A stretch of 64,000 nt of DNA from an uncultured Pelagibacteraceae bacterium (GTDB lineage Bacteria; Pseudomonadota; Alphaproteobacteria; Pelagibacterales; Pelagibacteraceae). Each line of letters begins with the position of its first letter. Position 1 is the stretch's first letter. The translations under genes were made by a program, and so were the position numbers. The notes under the pieces were generated by a model. It saw only the letters and a program-made list of their open reading frames with translations. It ran no database searches and had not been told where the DNA came from. Location: positions 62,001 to 126,000 of the forward strand of contig CACAKN010000001.1 of the NCBI GenBank assembly GCA_902533075.1, in the 5' to 3' direction. Below, piece by piece: positions 7,220 to 16,036 of this stretch.

Positions 7220-7720
7220 ATGGCAAGACCAGAAACTAAATATATAGTTATCCATTGTTCTCAAACGAGACCAAGTCAGGATATAGGTGCTAAAGATATA
7301 GACAGATGGCATAGAGAAAGAGGTTGGCTTAAAATTGGTTATGGAAAAGTAATCAGAAGAAATGGTGAAGTTGAACAAGGAAGGGAAGACAATGCTATTC
7401 AAGCTCACGTCAAAGGATATAATCACTGCAGTTATGGCTTATGTCTTGTTGGTGGTGCTTTAGAAGAAGATTGGAAAAAACCAGAAGATAATTTTACTGC
7501 TGAACAATGGGAAGCATTAAAGAAAACTTTAGAAGAATTATTATTAAAATACCCAGACGCACAAATAGTCGGTCATTATATGTTGGACGAAGCAAAGACT
7601 TGTCCAAACTTTAACGTAAGAGAATATTTACTTAACGAAGACGTAAAGGGTTATAAGTTCCAAGATGGCTTGACTGATGAAGCTGATTTACAGGAGATGG
7701 AACTTGAAGACCAATCCTGA
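7220..7720 (+). CDS. N-acetylmuramoyl-L-alanine amidase, T7 lysozyme (gp3.5)-like
   Basis: The 166-residue product matches T7 lysozyme along its length: YIVIHCSQTRPSQDIG with the first zinc His, GWLKIGYGKVIRRNGEVEQG with the conserved Tyr, GYNHCSYGLCLVGG, and VGHYMLDEAKTCPNF with the second His, the catalytic Lys and the zinc Cys. It would cleave the peptidoglycan amide bond at lysis. In T7 the same protein binds and inhibits the phage RNA polymerase; whether that holds here depends on the split polymerase. The C-terminal end overlaps the primase gene. Confidence 0.92.
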   Translation: MARPETKYIVIHCSQTRPSQDIGAKDIDRWHRERGWLKIGYGKVIRRNGEVEQGREDNAIQAHVKGYNHCSYGLCLVGGALEEDWKKPEDNFTAEQWEALKKTLEELLLKYPDAQIVGHYMLDEAKTCPNFNVREYLLNEDVKGYKFQDGLTDEADLQEMELEDQS

Positions 7721-9287
7721 AGAAAAGTTTCTTCATCACGCACCTTGTGAAAATTGTGGTAGCCGAGACAATCTCGGAGTTTACGAGAACCATACTTATT
7801 GTTTCGGTTGCCACGATTATCAAAAAACAACTGGTGTTCTACCAGAACAAATTCAAACAAATATTAATACACTTATGATAAATGGAAATTACAATAGATT
7901 AGATAAACGAAATATAGACGAGGAAACTTGTAAAGTATTTGATTATCAGCAAGGCGAATATGATGGAAGACCAGTTCAAATCGCTAATTACTATGACAAG
8001 CATTATAACAAGGTAGCGCAAAAGCTACGATTTCAAGATAAAACTTTTAAGTGGCTTGGTGATACTGATAAAATTACTTTATTCGGTCAGCAAAACTGGC
8101 GTGATGGTGGAAGAACAATAGTTTTAACAGAAGGCGAATTAGATTGTCTTAGTGTATCAAAAGTAAATTCAAATAAATATCCTGTTTGTTCTATACCTTC
8201 AGGAACTGCGTCAGCTAAAAAATATATAAAACAAGAATTAGAATGGTTATCTAAATTTGAAAAGATAATCCTGATGTTTGACACTGATGAAGCAGGAATG
8301 AAAGCTAGTGTTGAATGTGCAAATATTTTACCAGTAAAAAAATGTTTCATTGCTAAACTTCAAGGTAAAGACGCAAGTGAATTATTACAAAAAGGTAAAG
8401 GTAATAAAATTATAGACGCAATCTTTGAAGCTAAACATTACACACCACAAGGTATTATTGAAGGTAATGATACAAAAGATTTATTATTAAAAGATGATTA
8501 TGTTGAAAGTGTTCCATATGTATTCGATGGACTAAACAAAAAACTATCAGGTATCAGACCTAAAGAATTAGTTTTATTATGTGCAGGTTCAGGAACTGGT
8601 AAGTCACAAGTTTGTAGAGAACTAGCTTTTGATTTAATTAATAAAAATAATAAAGTTGGATATATTGCTTTAGAAGAAAGCGTAAAGAGAAGTGTAAGAG
8701 GTTTAGTATCTCTTGCAGTAAACCAACCAATACATATACCAGAAGTTAGAAAAAAGATTTCAGATAAAGATTTAATTTCAGCGTGGGAAAAAATAAAAGA
8801 CAAGGTATGCTTTTATGACCACTTTGGAAGTTCAGACAGTGATGACCTATTAAATAGAATTAGATTTATGGTTCAAGGTCTCAACTGTAAATACATTTTC
8901 TTAGACCATATCTCCATTGTTATATCAGGAATTTCTGAGGGTGATGAGAGACGTAATATCGACAACTTAATGACTAACCTTAGAAAGTTAGTTGAAGAAG
9001 TTAATTGTGGAATGTTTGTTGTTTCACACTTGAAAAGAGTGGACAGTAAAACAGGACACGAAGAAGGTATACAAACGTCACTTTCACACCTCAGGGGTTC
9101 TCATTCACTTGCACAATTATCAGACGCAGTGATTGGTTTTGAAAGAGACCAACAATCGGAAACAGAAAACAATATAATGACTGTAAGAGTTTTAAAAAAT
9201 AGATTTACTGGTGACACTGGTGTTGCTTGTGATTTAATTTGGAACAAAGATACAGGTCGTTTGGTTGAAGGCAACTTCGATGAATGA
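7677..9287 (+). CDS. DNA primase-helicase, T7 gp4-like
   Basis: The product (536 aa from ATG 7677) starts with a zinc-binding domain, CENCGS...YCFGC (Cys 24, 27, 42, 45). It continues with a TOPRIM primase domain (TEGELDCLSV, then MFDTDEAGMKA) and a RecA-like hexameric helicase with Walker A GSGTGKSQ near residue 300 and FLDHISIV. It unwinds and primes DNA at the phage fork. A TTG at 7704 is preceded by AGGAG at a 7-base spacing and may be the true start (527 aa), whereas ATG 7677 has no clear ribosome binding site. Confidence 0.92.
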   Translation: MKLIYRRWNLKTNPEEKFLHHAPCENCGSRDNLGVYENHTYCFGCHDYQKTTGVLPEQIQTNINTLMINGNYNRLDKRNIDEETCKVFDYQQGEYDGRPVQIANYYDKHYNKVAQKLRFQDKTFKWLGDTDKITLFGQQNWRDGGRTIVLTEGELDCLSVSKVNSNKYPVCSIPSGTASAKKYIKQELEWLSKFEKIILMFDTDEAGMKASVECANILPVKKCFIAKLQGKDASELLQKGKGNKIIDAIFEAKHYTPQGIIEGNDTKDLLLKDDYVESVPYVFDGLNKKLSGIRPKELVLLCAGSGTGKSQVCRELAFDLINKNNKVGYIALEESVKRSVRGLVSLAVNQPIHIPEVRKKISDKDLISAWEKIKDKVCFYDHFGSSDSDDLLNRIRFMVQGLNCKYIFLDHISIVISGISEGDERRNIDNLMTNLRKLVEEVNCGMFVVSHLKRVDSKTGHEEGIQTSLSHLRGSHSLAQLSDAVIGFERDQQSETENNIMTVRVLKNRFTGDTGVACDLIWNKDTGRLVEGNFDE

Positions 9288-9549
9288 AGCAACCTTAACT
9301 AAATTTATTTTAAGTTATTTAGTAGATAAACCTGATTACGTAGAGTTAGATACTGAACAACAACAATTAATTTTCCAAACTTGTCGTACAATTATGATGG
9401 CTATTTATAACGCTATTAAATACGACAATGTCCACCCAGTAATTATGTGTGGTGACGCTGAAGCAAGAGCAATAATTAAAAAAGCAATTCAAGGCGTTGG
9501 AGAAATATTACCAAGTACAGAAAAAATTACAGTCCACTTAATACATTAA
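9280..9549 (+). CDS. Small hypothetical phage protein between helicase and polymerase
   Basis: I take the ATG at 9280, which overlaps the helicase stop, rather than an earlier codon inside the helicase gene. The 89-residue product starts MNEATLTKFILSYLVDKPDY and has a helical middle (QQLIFQTCRTIMMAIYNAI). No transmembrane segment or known motif is visible. It lies directly before DNA polymerase with no gap, so it is probably a replication accessory or host takeover protein. No family recognised. Confidence 0.7.
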   Translation: MNEATLTKFILSYLVDKPDYVELDTEQQQLIFQTCRTIMMAIYNAIKYDNVHPVIMCGDAEARAIIKKAIQGVGEILPSTEKITVHLIH

Positions 9550-11313
9550 ATGAAGCTAATAATTGACCTAGAAACTAATGGGTTTCTAGACAAATTAGAT
9601 GTCATTCACTGCATTGTCTGCAAGGATATAGAAACCAATAAGGTATATTCATATAATCCTGACAATCTGAATGATGGTCTAGAGTTGCTAAAGAAAGCAA
9701 CATTATTAATAGGTCATAATATACAAGGTTTTGATTTACCTGCGCTTGATAAAATATTTGGATTTAAATATTCAGGAGAAATTTTAGATACTCTTTTATG
9801 TTCAAGATTAATTTGGACAAATAGACAGGAATTAGATTTTAAAGTCAAAAACCTACCACCAAAACTAATCGGTAGACACTCACTTGAAAGTTGGGGCTAC
9901 CGATTGGGATTACGTAAAGGTGATTATCAAGAACATTCAACATTTGATGTTTGGTCTCTTGAAATGCAAGACTATTGTGAAAGAGACGTAGAAGTCACAC
10001 ACAAATTATACGACCTTATAATTAAAACAAACTATTCTAAAGAAGCTATCCTCTTAGAACATCAATTCGCACACTGGATTAGGCAACAAGAAATGTTCGG
10101 TGTGTGTTTTGATGAGAGTTCTGCTGAGAACCTTTTATCTATCCTAACAAAACGGAGACTAGAGTTAGCTGACCAGTTGGCTCTAGTATTTCCGTCTTGG
10201 GAAGAAGTACAAGGTTATAAAACTTATAAAAGAGATAATAAGAAAAGAGGTATCAGGGCAGGAGTGCCAGTTAAAATTACAAAAACTATCACGTTCAATC
10301 CTAACTCTAGAGACCATATTGCTTCTAGATTAAAAACTTTAGGGTGGAAACCAAAAGACTTTACTGCAGGTGGTAAACCTGAAGTAAGTGAAAAAATATT
10401 AAAATCATTAAATTATCCTGAAGCGAAACTTATTGCAGAATATTTGATGATACAGAAAAGACTTGGACAACTTTCAGAAGGTGACCAAGCATATTTAAAA
10501 CAAATTAAAAAAGGAAAAATTTATGGACAAGTTATTACGAATGGGGCAGTCACTGGCAGGTGTACTCACCACTCACCAAACCTTGCACAAGTTTGTTCAA
10601 GCGATTTACCATATGGTAAAGAACTTCGTTCCTTATTTACTGCTTCTACCGATATGGTTATGTGTGGTGTCGATTTTAGTGGTTTGGAGTTGCGTGTGCT
10701 TTCTCATTACTTGGGTGTATACGACAATGGATATTTTCAAAAACAATTGCTTACAGATGATATACATTCCCAAAATCAAAAATCTCTCGGATTATCCTCA
10801 CGTTCTAAAGCTAAAACTTTTATATATGCTTACATTTATGGTGGGGGAAATAAAAAACTCAGTGAGATACTTAACGTCTCTTATGACGAAGCCAAAAGAA
10901 TAAGAGATACTTTTGAGAAAAAATTACCTGCACTTAAAACTTTAAAAGACGCAGTTGTTTCTAAATATAGAAGAACTGGTTTTGTTAATGGTTTAGATAA
11001 AAGAAAATTAATGTGTAGAGCCGAACATAGTTCTTTAAATACATTAATACAGTCTGCAGGTAGCTTATTAGTAAAACAAGGAACTATATTATTAAATAAA
11101 GAACTAGAAAAAGCAGGATTTGTGTGGGGTAAAGATTATGCGCAGGTCTTGCATATACACGATGAAATACAGTTTGAAGTACATAAAGATAAACTAGAAA
11201 ACTTCAAAACTATAACAAAATCAATATTCAAAAAAACACAAGAGCATTTTAACTTTAGATGTCCATTAGACGGAGAGATTAAGGTTGGACAGAATTGGAG
11301 TGATACACACTAA
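9550..11313 (+). CDS. DNA polymerase, family A, T7 gp5-like with 3'-5' exonuclease
   Basis: The 587-residue product begins with the exonuclease: LIIDLETNG (Exo I, DxE), LIGHNIQGFDLPAL (Exo II) and YCERDVEVTHKLY (Exo III). The polymerase follows with motif A DFSGLELRVLSHY, motif B SRSKAKTFIYAYIYGG and motif C HIHDEIQFEV. T7 gp5 has 704 residues; the shortfall of about 117 is compatible with loss of the thioredoxin-binding insertion, which I infer but cannot align here. It replicates the phage genome with the helicase and SSB encoded just upstream. Confidence 0.93.
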   Translation: MKLIIDLETNGFLDKLDVIHCIVCKDIETNKVYSYNPDNLNDGLELLKKATLLIGHNIQGFDLPALDKIFGFKYSGEILDTLLCSRLIWTNRQELDFKVKNLPPKLIGRHSLESWGYRLGLRKGDYQEHSTFDVWSLEMQDYCERDVEVTHKLYDLIIKTNYSKEAILLEHQFAHWIRQQEMFGVCFDESSAENLLSILTKRRLELADQLALVFPSWEEVQGYKTYKRDNKKRGIRAGVPVKITKTITFNPNSRDHIASRLKTLGWKPKDFTAGGKPEVSEKILKSLNYPEAKLIAEYLMIQKRLGQLSEGDQAYLKQIKKGKIYGQVITNGAVTGRCTHHSPNLAQVCSSDLPYGKELRSLFTASTDMVMCGVDFSGLELRVLSHYLGVYDNGYFQKQLLTDDIHSQNQKSLGLSSRSKAKTFIYAYIYGGGNKKLSEILNVSYDEAKRIRDTFEKKLPALKTLKDAVVSKYRRTGFVNGLDKRKLMCRAEHSSLNTLIQSAGSLLVKQGTILLNKELEKAGFVWGKDYAQVLHIHDEIQFEVHKDKLENFKTITKSIFKKTQEHFNFRCPLDGEIKVGQNWSDTH

Positions 11314-11671
11314 AGCAAGACCTCATTTTGACTTGGATTTAAAATTCGGACAAGAGAAAGAAAACGAACTTCAAGAAATATTTAATAATAAATTAGTAGA
11401 AGTTAAGACAGATAGGGTCTGTCAAAAGACTGGAAATGTCTTTGTTGAAATAGAAGACAACGGAAAACCTTCAGGAATAATGAACACTAAAGCAATCTAT
11501 TTTGCTTTTTGTTTATGGAAAGAGGAACGTAAAGACCAAGTTTGGGTTCTCATTCCAACAAAAATTCTAAAAAAATTAATGAAGAAATTTCCAATTAAAT
11601 CAGGTGGTGATAACTGGGAAAGTAAAGGTCACTGCGTTCCAAAGGAAGCATTACTACAATATGAAATATAA
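11285..11671 (+). CDS. Putative PD-(D/E)XK-like nuclease or hypothetical replication-region protein
   Basis: The frame opens at a TTG (11285) inside the end of the polymerase gene; GTG 11300 is an alternative start and neither has a convincing ribosome site. The product (up to 128 aa) contains FDLDLKFGQEKENEL, KLVEVKTDR and VFVEIEDNGKPSGI, where the E-V-K and later Glu resemble a PD-(D/E)XK nuclease core. Similar short proteins are found beside DNA polymerase in marine podoviruses. The nuclease reading is inference from this motif only. Confidence 0.6.
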   Translation: MDRIGVIHTKARPHFDLDLKFGQEKENELQEIFNNKLVEVKTDRVCQKTGNVFVEIEDNGKPSGIMNTKAIYFAFCLWKEERKDQVWVLIPTKILKKLMKKFPIKSGGDNWESKGHCVPKEALLQYEI

Positions 11672-11921
11672 AAAATATAAAATTGTATTTCTAGACCCAA
11701 CTGCAAATAGTGGTTGGCAATCAGAAAAAGAACTCAAAGAATTTACACCTGAAGAATGTGTAATAGAAGCATACGTTTATTCTAAAGACAAAAAGACAGT
11801 CAAAACTTTTGCTTCGTATTCAATAAACAAGGACGATAAGGAATTTACGTTTGCAGATACTAACGTACTTCCACGTGCCACAATTAAATCAATGAGGAGA
11901 ATATATGAAAAACTTAAATGA
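11661..11921 (+). CDS. Hypothetical phage protein (86 aa)
   Basis: I use the ATG at 11661, which overlaps the end of the preceding ORF; the frame is open further upstream but within that ORF. The product starts MKYKKYKIVFLDPTANSGWQ and is a mixed alpha/beta small soluble protein with no recognised motif and no membrane segment. It is packed between the putative nuclease and the exonuclease genes with short overlaps on both sides, which supports it being translated in the replication operon. Confidence 0.65.
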   Translation: MKYKKYKIVFLDPTANSGWQSEKELKEFTPEECVIEAYVYSKDKKTVKTFASYSINKDDKEFTFADTNVLPRATIKSMRRIYEKLK

Positions 11922-12720
11922 GTTTCACGCTAACAAAAAGAAAACAATGTTAGTTGATGGAGACTTACTTGCTTATAAGATTACTTCTGCTTTAGAAGAA
12001 ACTATTGAGTGGGAAGACGATGTATGGACTTTACATTGTGACTTAGACAAATGTAAGCAATTTTGGAAACAAGCAATTGCTTATTATATGAGACTTACAA
12101 ATTCTGCTATGTGCATTATTGCATTTTCTGATGTTTCTAATTACAGAAAGCAATTAGATTTAGATTATAAGTCTTTTAGAAAAGGTATTAGAAAACCAAT
12201 TACATACAAACCACTAAGACTTTGGATAGAACAAACTCACAAAACATTAAGTTATCCTTTCTTAGAAGGTGATGACACTTTAGGATTACTAGCAACTGGT
12301 GACTACAAAAATAATTGTGTCATTGTTTCTGGTGATAAAGATATGAGAACAATTCCTGCGTGGCATTGTTTTATCATAGACGACAGTATCGAATTTGTAG
12401 ATATGCAAAAAGCTGATTTAAACTTTTGTACTCAGGTTTTGACTGGCGATAAATCAGATGGTTATATTGGGTGTAAAGGTGTCGGTGCAGTCAAGGCAAG
12501 TAGAATACTTGATGGTAAGAAAAATATATCTTTAATGTGGGAAGCAGTACTTCAGGAGTATCAAAGAAATGGATACACAATTGAAGACGCTTATCACCAA
12601 AGTAGACTAGCAAGAATACTTAGAGAAGGTGAATACGATTACAAAAAACAAGAACCTAAATTATGGAGTTATAAATATGAACACTACAGACATTTTGAAG
12701 AAAACCGAGAAGCTAGTTAA
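11905..12720 (+). CDS. 5'-3' exonuclease, T7 gp6-like
   Basis: The 271-residue product belongs to the FEN/5'-3' exonuclease family: MLVDGDLLAYK near the start, FLEGDDTLGLLAT and VIVSGDKDMRTIP in the middle, and TGDKSDGYIGCKGVGAVKA, the D-x-S/D-D and helix-hairpin-helix segment. The acidic residues bind the two metals. In T7 the enzyme degrades host DNA and removes RNA primers. An AGGAG sequence precedes the ATG. Its end overlaps the DUF6378 gene by 44 bases. Confidence 0.9.
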   Translation: MKNLNEFHANKKKTMLVDGDLLAYKITSALEETIEWEDDVWTLHCDLDKCKQFWKQAIAYYMRLTNSAMCIIAFSDVSNYRKQLDLDYKSFRKGIRKPITYKPLRLWIEQTHKTLSYPFLEGDDTLGLLATGDYKNNCVIVSGDKDMRTIPAWHCFIIDDSIEFVDMQKADLNFCTQVLTGDKSDGYIGCKGVGAVKASRILDGKKNISLMWEAVLQEYQRNGYTIEDAYHQSRLARILREGEYDYKKQEPKLWSYKYEHYRHFEENREAS

Positions 12721-13024
12721 TGACAGTCGTGCAAAGACACACGGTGATAAAGTAGCTAATCACGAAAACATTGCTAGATTGTGGTCTTCGTATTTACAGA
12801 ACAAAACAAAACTTATGATAGTTTTGACACCTGAAGACGTTGCTCAACTAATGACTTTGCTAAAAATAGCAAGGACACAAGCAGGTGAACATAACATTGA
12901 TGACTATATAGATGGTTGTGGTTATCAAGCTATTGCAGGACATATAGCAAGTAAAAGGTCTGAAATAAGTTCCACTTTAGGAGTATCTAATGCAAAAAAA
13001 GATAAAAACCCCACTAATAAGTGA
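12677..13024 (+). CDS. DUF6378-type phage protein
   Basis: From the ATG at 12677 the product has 115 residues. The pattern SRAKTHGD...ENIARLWSSYL, LTPEDVAQLMTLLKIARTQ and DDYIDGCGYQAIAGH is that of DUF6378, a small helical family common in tailed phages whose function is unknown. An all-alpha MazG-like fold is possible. Earlier in-frame codons lie inside the exonuclease gene. A copy of the AATAAGTTCCACTT motif lies in its last codons at 12964-12977, possibly as a promoter for the next gene. Confidence 0.75.
   Translation: MNTTDILKKTEKLVNDSRAKTHGDKVANHENIARLWSSYLQNKTKLMIVLTPEDVAQLMTLLKIARTQAGEHNIDDYIDGCGYQAIAGHIASKRSEISSTLGVSNAKKDKNPTNK
12964..12977 (+). promoter_or_regulatory. Possible phage promoter motif before the late genes
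   Basis: AATAAGTTCCACTT is identical to the core at 37712 and differs by one inserted A from that at 6184. It is 13 bases upstream of the start at 12990 and just ahead of the head gene block. It lies in the coding end of the DUF6378 gene, so chance cannot be excluded. Confidence 0.35.
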
Positions 13025-13169
13025 AGAACTTATTAATTATTTAGAACAATTGTTTCCTGACAAATGTGCTGATTTAAAAGATACAGAAAAAGAAGTCTTT
13101 TATAAATCAGGACAAAGGTCAGTCGTAAATCATTTAATCGAACAATTTAAAATACAAGGAGAAAACTAA
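12990..13169 (+). CDS. Small hypothetical phage protein (59 aa)
   Basis: An ATG preceded by TTAGGAG at 12978-12984 opens a 59-residue frame overlapping the end of the DUF6378 gene. The product begins MQKKIKTPLISEELINYLEQ and ends VNHLIEQFKIQGEN, and looks soluble and helical. Its size, spacing and position before the head genes resemble the small gp6.5/6.7 class of T7 proteins, but I see no sequence similarity to them. Confidence 0.65.
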   Translation: MQKKIKTPLISEELINYLEQLFPDKCADLKDTEKEVFYKSGQRSVVNHLIEQFKIQGEN

Positions 13170-13170
13170 T

Positions 13171-13410
13171 ATGTGTGTAAGTGTAAAAGCCCCTGCGCCA
13201 CCACCAGCACCAGAACCAATTCCTGCTACACCACCAAGTGTATCAAGCGCAACAACTAAACAAGTTGCACCTACTTCTGCAGACGCTGAAGGTAGAGACA
13301 CAACTGTTGCTTCAAGAGTAGCAAGAAGAAGGGTCGGTAGAGGAACTTTGAGAATACCTCTAGCAACTTCTGGTCTTACAAAGAGTGGTCTTAATATACC
13401 AAGTGCATAA
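13171..13410 (+). CDS. Small tail/virion assembly protein, T7 gp7.3-like by position
   Basis: The 79-residue product has a proline-rich N-terminus (APAPPPAPEPIPATPP), a middle with GRDTTVASRVARRRVG, and a C-terminus ending SGLTKSGLNIPSA. T7 gp7.3, also directly before the portal gene, likewise ends in a basic Ser/Gly segment with GGGINI. The similarity of the end and the location suggest a tail assembly or host-range protein. The evidence is weak outside the C-terminus. ACAAGGAG precedes its ATG. Confidence 0.6.
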   Translation: MCVSVKAPAPPPAPEPIPATPPSVSSATTKQVAPTSADAEGRDTTVASRVARRRVGRGTLRIPLATSGLTKSGLNIPSA

Positions 13411-15011
13411 TGGAAAGATATGAGTTTGGATTTTCTACTTCCATAGACAGTAAATCTTCTATCGAAAGTCAGTATCAAAAGATGGAGATAGATAGAGAAA
13501 TTTATTTAGAAAGAGCAAGAGAAAGTGCCGAACTAACTATACCATATTTATATCCACCTGCAGGTAGTAATCAGGCAACAACGTATCCAACACCTTATCA
13601 AGCTATCGGTGCAAGAGGTGTAATGAATTTAGCTAGTAAATTAATGTTAGCTTTATTTCCACCACAAGCACCTTTCTTTAGATTAGATGTTGATGATTTA
13701 GTCTACAGACAAATTCAAGGTGACCCACAACAAAAAGCTACAATTGAGCAAGGTTTAGCAAAAATTGAAAAAGCAGTTATGGATAGCATTGAAAGAAACA
13801 ATGACAGGGTTGCAGTATATGAAGCGTTAAAACATTTAATTGTTTCTGGTAATGCTTTATTAAAATTAACAGATACTGGATTAAGAGTTTATAGATTAGA
13901 TAATTATGTAGTTAAGAGAGACCCACAAGGTAAAATTTTAAAAATAATTATTAAAGAAAGTTTATCACCAAACACTTTACCAAAAAAACTATCACAAATT
14001 ATAGGTAATGTTGTTCAGGAAGAACAAAAAATAATTAATTTATTTACTTGTATTAAAAGAGAAAAAAATAATTTTTCAGTAATGCAGGAAGTAAAAGGTA
14101 AGATTGTTAATTCTGCAAAATACGATTTAGATAAACTTCCATATTTAGCATTAAGATTTAATAGAATAGATGGTGCTAACTACGGTAGAGGTCATACTGA
14201 AATGTATCTTGGTGACCTTAAATCTTTAGAAGGTTTATCAAGAGCAATATTAGAAGGTTCATCAGCTTCAGCAAAAATGCTTCTAATGGTAAATCCATCA
14301 GGAACAACTAGAGCAAGTGCAATTGCTAAAGCACCTAATGGCGCAATCATAGAAGGTAGTGCAGGTGACGTTTCAGTTCTTCAAGCTAATAAGTTTGGAG
14401 ATTTTAGAGTGACGTTTGAAGCAATGAATAGAATTGAACAAAGACTTCAGTTTGCTTTTCTTTTAAATGCAAGTGTTCAACGACAAGCAGAAAGAGTGAC
14501 GGCTACAGAAGTACAATTAGTAGCTAACGAATTACAAGACGCTTTAGGTGGCGTTTACGGAATATTAACAACAGAATTTCAGTTGCCTTACATCAACACT
14601 AAATTAGCGATGTTAAGACAACAGAAACTTTTACCAGAACTTCCAAAAGATATTGTGAAAACAAAAATCATTGTTGGAATGGAAGCTCTTGGTAGAGCAA
14701 GTGACAGGTTGAGATTACTTCAATTTATGTCAGACCTAGCAGGTACGCTTGGTGCTGAAACACTTGCAAGACATATTAATCTTGATGACGCTATTAAGAA
14801 ATTTGCAGTAGCAAACGGTATTGATACTCAGGGATTAATTAAATCAAACGAACAAATCCAACAAGAACAACAACAAGCCCAACAACAACAATTTGCACAA
14901 CAGGCACTAGCTGACCCAAGAGTAGCAATAGAAGCAGGAAAGCAACTCGCTAATTCTAATGTCAGACCTCAAATTGATGGTGAAGGGCAAGTATCATTAC
15001 AAGGAGAATAA
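13410..15011 (+). CDS. Head-tail connector (portal) protein, T7 gp8-like
   Basis: The 533-residue product is close to the 536 of T7 gp8. Recognisable stretches are LYPPAGSNQATTYPTPYQAI and GARGVMNLASKLMLALFPP near the N-terminus, YGRGHTEMYLGDLKSLEGLS in the middle and RVTATEVQLVANELQDALGG in the C-terminal part, followed by a Gln-rich tail. Twelve copies would form the ring through which DNA is packaged and ejected. Its ATG overlaps the stop of the preceding gene and the scaffold gene follows after three bases. Confidence 0.93.
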   Translation: MERYEFGFSTSIDSKSSIESQYQKMEIDREIYLERARESAELTIPYLYPPAGSNQATTYPTPYQAIGARGVMNLASKLMLALFPPQAPFFRLDVDDLVYRQIQGDPQQKATIEQGLAKIEKAVMDSIERNNDRVAVYEALKHLIVSGNALLKLTDTGLRVYRLDNYVVKRDPQGKILKIIIKESLSPNTLPKKLSQIIGNVVQEEQKIINLFTCIKREKNNFSVMQEVKGKIVNSAKYDLDKLPYLALRFNRIDGANYGRGHTEMYLGDLKSLEGLSRAILEGSSASAKMLLMVNPSGTTRASAIAKAPNGAIIEGSAGDVSVLQANKFGDFRVTFEAMNRIEQRLQFAFLLNASVQRQAERVTATEVQLVANELQDALGGVYGILTTEFQLPYINTKLAMLRQQKLLPELPKDIVKTKIIVGMEALGRASDRLRLLQFMSDLAGTLGAETLARHINLDDAIKKFAVANGIDTQGLIKSNEQIQQEQQQAQQQQFAQQALADPRVAIEAGKQLANSNVRPQIDGEGQVSLQGE

Positions 15012-15014
15012 TAA

Positions 15015-15812
15015 ATGACTGATAGAGTTGAAATAAACCCAGACAATACAAATAAACCATTAGAACAATCTCAGGAAGATTTAGCTAAACAAGGTATTAA
15101 TGTTAATGAAAGTCAAGTTAATGCAAACGGTGAAAGCATAAATATTTCTGAACCAGATAATAAAGTTCAATCTTCAGAAGATGAAGCGAGACCTAACTGG
15201 TTGCCTGAGAAGTTTGCTTCTGCAGAAGAATTAGCAAAAGCATATGGTGAACTTGAAAAGAAAATGTCTACACCAAAAGAAGAAGTTCCTGAAAGTACTG
15301 AAGAAGCACCTCAGGAAGTTCAACAACTAGACAAGTATTACGAGGAGTATACTGAAAACAATGAACTCTCAGATAAAAGTTATACTGAATTAGAAGGTAT
15401 GGGTTTATCTAGAGATTTAGTTGATGGATATATTGCAGGTCAAAAAGCATTAGCAGATAATGACGTTGCAACAATTCATAATGTTGTAGGTGGACAAGAT
15501 AACTATGCAAACCTTTTAGATTGGTCTGCAAAGAATTTATCGCAATCTGAAAAAGACGCTTTCAATGACACAATAGATAATGGAAGTACTGAACAAGTTA
15601 AACAAGCAGTGACTGGACTTATGGCTCGTGCAGGTATGTCTGCAGATAATCCACAACAATCTTTGTTTGAAGGTGATACAGAAAATGTTGCAACAGATGT
15701 ATTTAAATCTGTAGCACAAGTCACTGAAGCAATGAATGACCCAAGATACAGTAAAGACCCTGCGTTTAGAAAAGAAGTAGAAGATAAACTAGCAAGAAGT
15801 TCTGTAATCTAA
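15015..15812 (+). CDS. Capsid assembly scaffolding protein, T7 gp9-like
   Basis: The 265-residue product is acidic and low in hydrophobic residues, with RPNWLPEKFASAEELAKAY near residue 60, the W-L-P-E-K-F segment seen in podoviral scaffolds, then a Glu/Pro-rich linker. A helical C-terminus ending in RYSKDPAFRKEVEDKLARSS fits the capsid-binding end. It would guide procapsid formation and leave before DNA packaging. Position between portal and capsid supports the call; an AAGGAG precedes the ATG. Confidence 0.88.
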   Translation: MTDRVEINPDNTNKPLEQSQEDLAKQGINVNESQVNANGESINISEPDNKVQSSEDEARPNWLPEKFASAEELAKAYGELEKKMSTPKEEVPESTEEAPQEVQQLDKYYEEYTENNELSDKSYTELEGMGLSRDLVDGYIAGQKALADNDVATIHNVVGGQDNYANLLDWSAKNLSQSEKDAFNDTIDNGSTEQVKQAVTGLMARAGMSADNPQQSLFEGDTENVATDVFKSVAQVTEAMNDPRYSKDPAFRKEVEDKLARSSVI

Positions 15813-16036
15813 TGGAAAGAAATTATAAGCGTGAGTACAAAAACTATCACTCAAAACCAGAACAACGTAAAAATAGGTCTAGTAGAAATATTGCAAGACG
15901 TTTAATGGCTAAGAGACTTGGTAAAGCTAAACTTGCAGGTAAAGATGTAGACCACAAAGATAGCAACCCAAGAAATAACTCACCTTCTAATTTAAGAGTA
16001 TCATCAATAAAAAGGAATAGAGCAAGAAATGCTTAA
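15812..16036 (+). CDS. Small HNH-like endonuclease
   Basis: The 74-residue product is very basic and contains VDHKDSNPRNNSPSNLRV then SSIKRNRARNA, the HNH core with D-H at its start, the N-N-x-P-S-N-L-R segment and a final Asn. It lacks other domains, so it is either a minimal HNH nuclease or a homing-type remnant. HNH genes close to packaging or head genes are common in phages and may help genome cutting. The ATG overlaps the scaffold stop. Confidence 0.7.
   Translation: MERNYKREYKNYHSKPEQRKNRSSRNIARRLMAKRLGKAKLAGKDVDHKDSNPRNNSPSNLRVSSIKRNRARNA

Noticed and set aside
14022-14094. AT-rich lysine-rich stretch in the portal gene as a possible frameshift site
   Set aside because: The frame continues without a break and total length matches the T7 portal.
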